Made by a program: the position numbers and the translations under genes | Source of the DNA: Thiotrichaceae bacterium | Lineage (GTDB): Bacteria > Pseudomonadota > Gammaproteobacteria > Beggiatoales > Beggiatoaceae | NCBI GenBank assembly: GCA_011391085.1 | Contig: JAABRD010000056.1 | Span: forward strand, 1 to 34,881 | Reading direction: 5' to 3' | DNA length: 34,881 nt | The notes under the pieces: model-generated | Database searches by the model: none | The model's input: only the letters and a program-made list of their open reading frames with translations | What the model was told of the DNA's origin: nothing | Shown: positions 15,598 through 23,600 of the stretch, in pieces | Layout: each line of letters opens with the position of its first letter | Numbering within the stretch: the first letter of the stretch is position 1

Positions 15598-16815
15598 TTA
15601 ATAACAAGAATCGGCGCCAGTTGCAGGGGACATTCGCAAACTTTGTCCTATTTTAAGTGTATAGGGCGAGGGTATACCGTTCCATTTTGCTACGTCAGCA
15701 ACCTCGTACCCAAAGTTTTTGGAAATACTATAGAGTGTTTCTTTGGGACCGACTTTATAGCAAGCGTTAGTGGTTTTGGAAGCCCACTTTTGGGCAACTA
15801 CTTTATTCGGGGGGGACACTCGGACCCGTTGTCCTCGTGACAAGTTGTAAGAAGGTGATAAGTTGTTCCATTGCACGATTTGTTCTACACTGTAGCCATA
15901 GCGTTGGGATAAGTTATAAACAGTGTCTCCCAGAACAATGGTATGGTAATTGGCGGTGCCAGTGGCCTGGGTCGGTATGAATGAAGAGGAGGTAGGTGGC
16001 CCCACGATAAGGGTTTGTCCTATTGTCAGGTCACGCGATTGTAAATCATTCCAGGCCATGATGTCAGCCATGCTGTAACCGGCCCGTTTAGCAACGCTGT
16101 ATAACGTATCATGCGGTTGCACCACATATTTTCCAGCCAATTTTCCAGCCAATTTGGGTTTTGGTGCCAGTACGGTTGCGGTGGCTTTATCGCGACGGGC
16201 GGTGGCAGAAGACGCCGGGGGAGAAACTAATAATTCTCTTCCCAATGTCAAATCAAACGGGAATGAGAGGTTATTCCAATTTGCCACGTCATGGTAGTTT
16301 TGGCTATAGTGTTTGGCTATACTATATAGAGTTTCACCACGTTGTACTTTGTGGTAAGTTTTGCCGCTTTTCTTCAGAGTCAACGGTGTGGACGCCAGGC
16401 CAGGTTTAGCCGCAGAGGTAGAAGAAGTGGCTGATCTTTTAGGCGTCGAAGAAGCTTTTTTGGCGGGTTTAAGGCGCCTTGGCACAACGGGTTCGAAGGG
16501 GGCAATCGGGGTAGTTTCAACAATGTATGGTGATTCTTGCAACGATGGGGGACCCGAAACCAATAATTTCAGGTGTTCCTCTATTCTGTAGGGCGGTGAG
16601 AGATTATTCCATTTGGCTATTTCCAGGTAGCTACGTCCATACAAAGTGGCAATGTCATAGATGGTTTCTCCTTTTTCGGCGTAGTGATAAATCTCGGTTT
16701 CTGCATTTTTACTGCCAATATAGACAGGGGTATTAGTGGCGCAACCAGGGAGTAGCATAATCGTCAATATGCTGATAATTGTGAAATATTTCAACGAATG
16801 GGTATTTAAATACAT
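15598..16815 (-). CDS. Lipoprotein with five LysM domains (paralogue)
   Basis: The 405-residue protein has a good lipoprotein signal (FTIISILTIMLLPGC, lipid cysteine about residue 25) and five LysM modules spaced about 75 residues apart. Examples are YHKVQRGETLYSIAKHYSQN and CYKVGPKETLYSISKNFGYE. The linkers are Ser/Ala/Lys-rich. One linker contains KLAGKLAGK, encoded by an exact 12-bp tandem duplication (16129-16152). It is a paralogue of the gene at 14245-15489. No Shine-Dalgarno is visible before the ATG. It is the first gene of the minus-strand run leading to rpoS, with the divergent acyl-CoA ligase gene 333 bp away. Confidence 0.88.
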   Translation of the reverse strand: MYLNTHSLKYFTIISILTIMLLPGCATNTPVYIGSKNAETEIYHYAEKGETIYDIATLYGRSYLEIAKWNNLSPPYRIEEHLKLLVSGPPSLQESPYIVETTPIAPFEPVVPRRLKPAKKASSTPKRSATSSTSAAKPGLASTPLTLKKSGKTYHKVQRGETLYSIAKHYSQNYHDVANWNNLSFPFDLTLGRELLVSPPASSATARRDKATATVLAPKPKLAGKLAGKYVVQPHDTLYSVAKRAGYSMADIMAWNDLQSRDLTIGQTLIVGPPTSSSFIPTQATGTANYHTIVLGDTVYNLSQRYGYSVEQIVQWNNLSPSYNLSRGQRVRVSPPNKVVAQKWASKTTNACYKVGPKETLYSISKNFGYEVADVAKWNGIPSPYTLKIGQSLRMSPATGADSCY

Positions 16816-17148
16816 AAAAGCTAAGTCTTAAAAGTTCAAAATAATGTGTTATCTATGTGGTATATAATAAATGAAAAACTTTCTAGCATGTTATTTTGGC
16901 ATAAATCGTTTACTCAAATCAACCTTAAATATAGTCATACTTCTTTTGACAGAGTAAAAATTTGGTTGCTATGCTATCATGGTATAGTATTTATTCCCCT
17001 AAAGAGAACTTATAATGTATGCGAGGTGCCTGTTTTTTCTAACTTAAAATCCACGTATATATTGGTGAATAATTTGGCCTGTGCAACACTACCTCAAAAA
17101 CTGTCTATAAGTATGACATAGATTATAAAATTTAAGAAGAGATTACCA
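16816..17148 (+). promoter_or_regulatory. AT-rich divergent intergenic region with a sigma-70-like promoter
   Basis: This is the only sizeable gap without palindromic repeats. TTGACA at 16946-16951 and TATGCT at 16970-16975, 18 bp apart, form a good sigma-70 promoter for the acyl-CoA ligase gene, with a leader of about 165 bases. The 91-codon open frame 16846-17121 has AT-driven composition and is probably not coding. The promoter for the LysM genes must lie here too, but I cannot place it. Confidence 0.5.
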
Positions 17149-18972
17149 ATGAATTCAGACAACGTCATTCAAGTACAAGAAGCCGACACCTTGTCAGAAC
17201 TGTTTCATGAACGTGTCAAACGCACACCGCAATTGATAGCCTATCGGTCTTTTGACAAAGATAATAAAGTTTGGCAAAGTCTTAGTTGGGCCGAGATGGC
17301 CAAACAGGTAGCCCGCTGGCAAATAGCTTTGGCATCCGAAAAATTGGCCACAGGTGATAAAGTGGCCATTATGTTGCGCAATTGCCCTCAATGGGTCATG
17401 TTTGATCAAGCCGCTTTGAGTTTAGGGCTGGTGACAGTACCTTTATATACCAATGACCGTCCAGATAACGTGGCCTATATTCTGGCAGATGCAGAAGTAA
17501 AGCTGTTGCTGTTGGAGAGTACCTCTCAGTGGAAACAATTACATCCATTACGTGAAGAATTTTCCTGTATCACTCGCATTGTGACGGTCCAAAGCGTTGC
17601 AGACAACACCTTGTCTGACTCACGTTTGATTAGCGTAGACCGGTGGCTGCCCAGTGACAATGATAACCCATTATACATGGAAAAGTATTCTCCGGACCAT
17701 CTGGCCAGCATTGTCTATACCTCTGGCACGACGGGACGTCCAAAAGGCGTCATGTTAAGTCATCGGAACATGTTGATGAATGCCTTTTATGTGAATCAAG
17801 CAGGTATTGAAGGCCATGCGGATTTTAACTCTAATGATTTATTTTTGTCCTTCCTACCGTTATCACATACCTTGGAACGTACCGCAGGATATTACATGCC
17901 AATGATCGCAGGTGCTACCGTGGCTTATGCACGGTCAGTTCAGCAAATTAGCAATGATTTAACCATTCTGCGTCCTACGGTCCTGATTTCGGTTCCTCGG
18001 ATTTATGAACAAATCCATAGCAAACTTCAAAGCCAGTTGGAACGAAAATCACCATTGGCCAAGAAATTGTTCACTCTGGCGACCAAGGTAGGATGGCAAC
18101 GTTTTGAATATTCTCAAGGACGTGCTAACTGGTCCATCTCACTACTTGGGTGGCCGATCTTACGGCGTCTTGTCGCCCATCCCATTTTGGACAAATTGGG
18201 AGGACGCCTGCGCTTGGCCATCAGTGGCGGCGCCGCCCTGTCTCCCAAAATTGCCAAAGTCTTTGTCGGATTAGGCTTGAATTTATTACAAGGATATGGC
18301 CTGACTGAAGCGAGTCCTGTCATCACCGTCAATCTACCTGACAAAAATGACCCCAGCAGTATTGGCCCCCCCTTGCCCAATGTCCAAGTCAAACTGGGTG
18401 ATAATAATGAGTTATTGACTAAAAGTGCCTGTGTCATGCTGGGATATTGGAACAATCTCAGTGCCACGGAACAAATGATTGACAAAGACGGCTGGTTACA
18501 TACCGGCGATCAAGTCCGTCAAGATGTCACAGGACATTTGTATATCACAGGACGAATCAAGGATATTATTGTGATGGACAACGGCGAAAAAGTGCCACCA
18601 TCGGACATGGAAACCACTCTCCGTGCGGAACCCTTATTTGAACAAGTGATGATAGTAGGAGAAGGTCGCCCCTTCCTCAGTGCCCTAGTGGTGTTAAATC
18701 CAGAACAATGGCAAACATTGGCGAAACATCTGGCTGTGGATTCCGACCAACCCTCCTCATTGGAAAACAAAAGCGTGCAAAAAGCGGTTCTGGCACGTAT
18801 TGCCAACTGGATTAAAGATTTTCCCGGTTACGCCCAAATCCGCCGTGTGTCACTGTCTTTATCTCCTTGGACCATTGAAGAGGGACTGCTTACCCCCTCT
18901 TTAAAAATTAAACGGGCACGAATTTTAGAACGTTATGCCCAGCAAATAGAGGAGATGTATGAAGGATTTTAA
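17149..18972 (+). CDS. AMP-dependent long-chain fatty-acid-CoA ligase
   Basis: The enzyme activates long-chain fatty acids to acyl-CoA through an acyl-AMP intermediate, at the cytoplasmic membrane. The 607-residue protein carries the adenylate-forming signature motifs in order: YTSGTTGRPKGVMLSH from residue 190, YGLTEASP from 383, and the hinge region DGWLHTGD (D454) followed by ITGRIKDIIV. Its length and the GRIKDIIVMDNGEKVPPSDME ending are those of the long-chain (FadD15/FACL) group rather than acetyl-CoA synthetase. AAGAAGAGA lies about 7 bases upstream of the ATG. A hairpin 17 bases after the stop probably ends the transcript. The protein could serve beta-oxidation or membrane-lipid recycling; the neighbours do not decide this. 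Confidence 0.93.
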   Translation: MNSDNVIQVQEADTLSELFHERVKRTPQLIAYRSFDKDNKVWQSLSWAEMAKQVARWQIALASEKLATGDKVAIMLRNCPQWVMFDQAALSLGLVTVPLYTNDRPDNVAYILADAEVKLLLLESTSQWKQLHPLREEFSCITRIVTVQSVADNTLSDSRLISVDRWLPSDNDNPLYMEKYSPDHLASIVYTSGTTGRPKGVMLSHRNMLMNAFYVNQAGIEGHADFNSNDLFLSFLPLSHTLERTAGYYMPMIAGATVAYARSVQQISNDLTILRPTVLISVPRIYEQIHSKLQSQLERKSPLAKKLFTLATKVGWQRFEYSQGRANWSISLLGWPILRRLVAHPILDKLGGRLRLAISGGAALSPKIAKVFVGLGLNLLQGYGLTEASPVITVNLPDKNDPSSIGPPLPNVQVKLGDNNELLTKSACVMLGYWNNLSATEQMIDKDGWLHTGDQVRQDVTGHLYITGRIKDIIVMDNGEKVPPSDMETTLRAEPLFEQVMIVGEGRPFLSALVVLNPEQWQTLAKHLAVDSDQPSSLENKSVQKAVLARIANWIKDFPGYAQIRRVSLSLSPWTIEEGLLTPSLKIKRARILERYAQQIEEMYEGF

Positions 18973-18988
18973 AAGAAATCCAAAACCT

Positions 18989-19014
18989 GGAGTCCAAAAT
19001 CTGTTTTGGACTCC
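18989..19014. terminator. GGAGTCCAAAA hairpin after the acyl-CoA ligase
   Basis: GGAGTCCAAAA (18989-18999), loop TCTG, TTTTGGACTCC (19004-19014): a perfect 11-bp stem 17 bases beyond the stop. It belongs to the repeat family at 5675, 10246 and 24571, and its position suggests that the repeat has taken on a terminator role. Confidence 0.6.
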
Positions 19015-19034
19015 TCCGTCAACCTAAAAAATTA

Positions 19035-19198
19035 GGTATTGAGGCAATGTGGGTTCTCTGTCTGAACTCTGATTAGAATGATTTTCAGATGGACTCTGAT
19101 TAGTCAAGCCTCCTGTCATAGCCCTCATTTAATCATATAAATCAGAGTTCCAGACGAAGAGAAACCTCTCGATATTTCATCCAGATTGCATCACTACC
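19035..19198. mobile_element. MITE-like element, 164 bp, imperfect long inverted repeat (copy A)
   Basis: It starts GGTATTGAGGCAATGTGGG and ends CCAGATTGCATCACTACC, degenerate terminal inverted repeats. The interior (CTGAACTCTGATTAGAATG ... ATAAATCAGAGTTCCAGAC) is itself an inverted repeat, so the element can fold into one long hairpin. It matches 33217-33381 in opposite orientation along its whole length with scattered substitutions, estimated by eye at 85-90 per cent. It has no coding capacity, so it would need a transposase in trans. Confidence 0.8.
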
Positions 19199-19221
19199 AA
19201 AAATTACATAGAAAACTCATC

Positions 19222-19971
19222 ATGCACAAACTCATCTTACTAAGACATGGCGAAAGCGTTTGGAACAAAGAAAACCGTTTCACCGGCTGGACCGACGTGG
19301 ACCTGTCACCCAAAGGCCAACAAGAAGCACTGAATGCTGGAAAGATGCTGAAAATCAATGACCTATATGACATTGATGTCGCCTACACTTCCGTTCTGAA
19401 AAGGGCCATTCGAACCCTCTGGATAGCCCTCGACGAATTGGAACTACTATGGATACCCGTCCACCGCCTTTGGCGCCTCAATGAACGTCACTACGGTGCC
19501 CTGCAAGGTTTAAACAAGGAAGAGACGGCCAAAAAACATGGTGAAGCACAAGTCAAAATCTGGCGCCGCAGCTATGACACTCCGCCACCGGCTTTGGAAC
19601 CAAACGACGAAAGATTCCCAGGTTATGAACGACGCTATAAAGAACTGGATGTTCGGGCACTACCTTACACAGAAAGCCTTAAAGACACCGTGGACCGCGT
19701 GTTGCCTGTCTGGCATGACACCATTGCCCCAACCATTAAACAAGGTAAGCGAGTTCTCATTGCCGCCCACGGCAACAGCCTCCGCGCCTTGGTTAAATAC
19801 CTGGATAACCTGTCAGACGCGAATATCATGGAAGTCAACATACCCACTGGTGTCCCGTTGGTTTATGAACTCGATGAAAACCTCAAAGCCCAGCGGCACT
19901 ATTATCTGGGGGACGAGAAGGCCCTTCAGCAAGCTATGGACGCAGTGGCTAACCAAGGAAAAGTGAAATAA
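19222..19971 (+). CDS. gpmA: 2,3-bisphosphoglycerate-dependent phosphoglycerate mutase
   Basis: The enzyme interconverts 3- and 2-phosphoglycerate in glycolysis and gluconeogenesis. The 249-residue protein starts [21 protein letters not shown]9 is the phosphorylated histidine in the RHGE motif. The second active-site histidine is H183 ([11 protein letters not shown]). [14 protein letters not shown] supplies the catalytic Glu and substrate contacts. The C-terminus matches GpmA in length. I choose the ATG at 19222; the in-frame ATG at 19186 lies in the terminal repeat of the MITE-like element and would add twelve unrelated residues. The gene stands alone between two repeat blocks. Confidence 0.95.
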   Translation: MHKLILLRHGESVWNKENRFTGWTDVDLSPKGQQEALNAGKMLKINDLYDIDVAYTSVLKRAIRTLWIALDELELLWIPVHRLWRLNERHYGALQGLNKEETAKKHGEAQVKIWRRSYDTPPPALEPNDERFPGYERRYKELDVRALPYTESLKDTVDRVLPVWHDTIAPTIKQGKRVLIAAHGNSLRALVKYLDNLSDANIMEVNIPTGVPLVYELDENLKAQRHYYLGDEKALQQAMDAVANQGKVK

Positions 19972-20027
19972 GTAATGTAGGACTTACGCAACGATTTTGG
20001 TAATTCTTTGATTTTCCACAAGTACAA

Positions 20028-20058
20028 GAGATAGCGCCCCTCGAAGGGGTGTTATCTC
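20028..20058. terminator. 13-bp hairpin with G-U pairs downstream of gpmA
   Basis: GAGATAGCGCCCC (20028-20040), loop TCGAA, GGGGTGTTATCTC (20046-20058). The two non-Watson-Crick positions would be G-U pairs in RNA of the plus strand, as expected of a structure selected at the RNA level. It lies 56 bases after the gpmA stop; there is no T tract. TAGGACTTACGCA at 19978-19990 is shared with 14154-14166. Confidence 0.5.
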
Positions 20059-20080
20059 TGCCGCAGTCCATGTAGTCCGT

Positions 20081-20215
20081 GTAGGGTGGGCAAGTGTTTA
20101 TTTGCCCACCAATAATTCTCTCCTAAAGCCTCCACTCCACCAATACTCCACCAATACAAAGCCTCTACTCCACCAGTACAAAGCCACCACTCCACCAGTA
20201 CAAGGCTTTGGTTAA
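20081..20215. repeat. GGTGGGCAA palindrome and degenerate CTCCACCAGTACAAAGC tandem repeat
   Basis: GTAGGGTGGGCAA/TTTGCCCACC occupies 20081-20110. It is followed by about four degenerate direct copies of a 17-30-bp unit (CTCCACCAGTACAAAGC and variants) to about 20215, containing AAAGCCTC fragments of the TTTAGCCGG family. The following 110 bp (20216-20330) is AT-rich with no recognisable feature. Confidence 0.7.
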
Positions 20216-20330
20216 TTCACGCAGTAATATAGGTTTTGCACACAAGGTTACTTCTATTTCCTTACATAAATAAATATTAATTCCACATTTTAGGCAATAA
20301 TCATGCCAATTTTCTACGTCAAAAGGTTAT

Positions 20331-20352
20331 AGTGTACTAGGGGTAGTACACT
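20331..20352 (+). promoter_or_regulatory. Perfect operator-like dyad upstream of the cohesin/RCC1-like gene
   Basis: AGTGTACT (20331-20338), spacer AGGGGT, AGTACACT (20345-20352): a perfect 8-bp dyad with 22-bp total length, the size of a dimeric regulator site. It is unlike the repeat families of the window and occurs once here. It lies 280 bp before the gene at 20634, and a TATATA stretch follows about 35 bp downstream. The regulator is unknown. Confidence 0.45.
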
Positions 20353-20420
20353 CGAACTTGCAACTATTGCGACGAGTAACTATATATAGGGGCATGGGAA
20401 CGAAATACGTTTCACCATCA

Positions 20421-20463
20421 CACAGAAAAAAACTAAGTTTATTCAAGAAACTTAGTTTCTGTG
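20421..20463. repeat. Palindrome AAACTAAGTTT ... AAACTTAGTTT
   Basis: AAACTAAGTTT (20430-20440), spacer ATTCAAG, AAACTTAGTTT (20448-20458), with outer CACAG/CTGTG arms. It is a relative of the palindrome inserted in the helicase gene at 26633-26663. Confidence 0.8.
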
Positions 20464-20523
20464 ATTTGCCCTCACCCCCGGCCCCTCTCCCAGAGGGAGA
20501 GGGGCCGGGGGTGAGGGCAAATC
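20463..20523. repeat. Perfect 29-bp GC-rich hairpin
   Basis: The arm 20463-20491 (begins GATTTGCCCTCACC, ends CCTCTCCC) is exactly complementary to 20495-20523, with only AGA between. A related CCGGGGGTGAGGG palindrome lies at 14080-14114. Directly downstream, 20524-20545 carries an ATTGCATCACTA terminal-repeat fragment of the MITE-like family. In the leader of the gene at 20634 this would form a very stable RNA hairpin. Confidence 0.9.
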
Positions 20524-20633
20524 ACCCATATTGCATCACTAACCAAAACCAAAACAGTTGGCCAGACCGGTCTAGTCCACCAGTCTGACCTAAACACTCG
20601 TTTTTTAAACATCCTTTCAGAGGAGATAATTTT

Positions 20634-23600
20634 ATGAACCAAAGTATTCACTCTTATATTGACACAACGACCCTTGACAGTCAAGTCACGTCCGAAAAAC
20701 AGGGGCTTACGTTCAAGCCAACCAAACTGACCGCCTGTATTTTGGCCACCCTTAGTATGGCGGAACTTCTACCCTCCACCGTCGCGGCCGAGATTAATCC
20801 TGCCATTCAAACCTTACCAGGGGTATCCATTGGGTTACGAAACGACGGTGTACTTTTTCAATTTGGTGGACCACCCTTCACTCCTGTTCCCCTGAGTAGC
20901 AATGTGATTCCACCGCTTCATCCGGAGGCGGCGATTTTGACCAATGTCAGTGCCCTTCCAGTTTCTTCGATGTCCGAGTATGGTTCGGGAGGAGGTTTAG
21001 CCCTGCTGTACTCGGCGACTCCTGAAAGAACGGCCTTGTTTACCTGGCAACCACAGTATTGGGAATCGCAAAAAATCCAACCTACGCTGGCCGTGTCCGA
21101 TGTCAAAGAGATTATCAACCCAACTGGTGACAATGGGTACTCGAGATTCGTCACGACAAACACAGGAACTCTCTTCAGATTAAACAATGGCTATGACAAT
21201 ACTGTTACACAACTTGCCGCCGGAGGAATCTCCGATGTCAAAGCCATTGTGGAGGGTGGCTCCTTTAGCGGAAATAATGGTTACGGGTACAACAGTTACA
21301 TGGTATTAACCAACACTGGTACTGTCTTTCAAGGTGGGTGGACCTGGGACAACAACCAATCCATTCCTGTCATGCCAGTCCCTGGGTTAACCAATGTGAA
21401 AATGGTCGTTCCTTCGGGTGACCGCTTTTATGCGTTGACCCAGGTAGGAGAGGTCTATGTTTGGCAATGGGATAATGCTAATAATCGTCCCATGACGGCC
21501 ACTAAATTTACTGGCTTGCCTAGTAATGTTATCCAGATTAAAGACGGTCTAGCTGTCACAGCCAATGGTGATGTCTATCAATGGGTTATGGTGTGGAATA
21601 ACGCGACCCAAACCTCCATTCCCAGTTCACCTATCAAAGTGAGTGGTCTATCGGGCATAACTCAGATAATCGGCCAAGGGGAGCCCATGGCCTTGACGAG
21701 TGCGGGGGAACTCTATATGTGGAATTGGGACGGGAATACTCAGACCCCCACTGTACCCACCAAAGTCAGTGGTGTGTCGGGGGCTTCAAAAGTCTATTAC
21801 CACAATGATGGGTATCTTGCCACAACGACTGATGGGAAACTGTACCAATGGTCTATGGATTGGAATCAGTCTCCTTCTGTTCCCAAACCTGCAACCCTTG
21901 TCTTATCCAACGTGAAAGATTTCTTCCCCAAGGAATTTGAACAAGGCAACTACTATTACGGTCATCGGGTAGCATTGACTCAGACCGGTGAGGTCTTCTT
22001 GTTGGGAAATGACCCTAACAATTTCACCGCGACTAAAATCAACGGCGTGTCTCAGGTCAGCGATGTTAAAATATCTGGAGGGTGGCCCGAAACGACTTTT
22101 GTGGCCTTGACAACGGCCAAGGAGGTTTATACCTGGAAATGGAATCAGGAAACTAACAGTCTCTCCACCGCCACCAAAGTCAGTGGGTTATCTAACACCA
22201 CGGCAATTCAAATAGGTGGTAATGTATGGGGAGACAGTAATCTTAACCATGTTATCGCACTGAAAGAAGATGGGATGTTATGCGGCTGGGGCAACAACTC
22301 GTCGGGACAATTGGGGGCTGGCAATCCAACCTATGTGCCGATCACGGCACCGGTGTGTTTTGAAGACCTCAAAGTCTCTTCCAGTACCAAGTTAGTGATG
22401 ACTCCACCTCCCTCCATTTGTGCAGGTCAAGAGTTTGAGGTGAAAACCAGTGTCAAGTTAGAAAACCCTAACCAACCCATTGAGACGGCTGACCTCAATC
22501 TCAGGTTTGACCCGACGCGGTTGGAGGTTGTCAGCTTGACTCCAGATACCACGGTGTTAGATTTCACGCTACAAAGCGACTATGATAACAGCACAGGTAC
22601 CATCATCTTTGGAACTATGGATTTTGATCCGCCTTCTGTCACACCACCGCAGACCGTGAATTTGTTTACGGTGCGGTTCAAACCCAAATCTTCCTCTGTC
22701 ACCAACACCGTGTTGGATTTTGACTCCAGCCTATTGACGCAAAGTGGCCAAGAAGTGATTCATTCTGCCGAAGACCAAGAAATTGCATTACGGCAGTGCC
22801 TGAAATACAAAGTGGGATTACAACGGTCCGCGGCGGCCCCGAATGCCAGTTGGCAAACGCCTCTGAAAATTTCCGTGGGGACTGCCACCAGTGCCAAAGA
22901 ATACCAAAGTACCCCTGACACCTCTGGAAAAGGCGAATTGGCGGTGGAAGAATCCTTGTCATTGACCCAAAATGAAGGGAAGTACCTTTGCGTCAAAAGT
23001 GTCCACACCTTGGCAAAAAAAGTGAATCAACCGTTTGTGGTGTTCAGTGGTGTCATTGATTTCAGTGCCACGCCACCCATCAACTACTTGAACTCTCCTG
23101 AACCGCTATTAGAGGGAGATGCGACCGATGACAACAAGATTGACACCCTCGACGCCCTTGCGGTGTCTGGTTGTAAAACGACCCCTACGGCCACTGCTTG
23201 TCTGGCCAAGGCAGACTTTAATGGTGACGGTCAAGTTAACCTAACCGATTTGAAGTACACTACCGCCCCTTCTCAAGGTCAAGGAGGGAATCGTGGCATT
23301 GTCTCCCAGTGTAGAAAAGATGAGACGTTGTCTCTATATAGAATGGGGCTTCGGAGTGCCAGTTCTGGAGGTGGGGAAGGCAGTGGTTCCCTGAGTCTCC
23401 ATGTTCCCAAAGGACTCACCGTGGGCCAATCCTTTGACGTGATTATCCAGATGAAAGCTGGCGCCACCCAAGACGTGCAGGCCACCGAAGCCTTCTTGAA
23501 TTTTGATCCGCGGCTGTTACAAGTCAATTCCATTACCGAGGGGAATATGCTTGACATGGTCTTGGAAAAGAATTTTGATAACACCCAAGGACAACTCAAC

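Noticed and set aside
16846-17121. 91-codon ORF in the gap before the acyl-CoA ligase gene
   Set aside because: AT-driven composition, no ribosome-binding site, and it overlaps the best promoter match; no motif.
19538-19966. 142-codon ORF inside gpmA in another frame
   Set aside because: gpmA has all catalytic residues in its own frame; the overlapping frame shows no family features.
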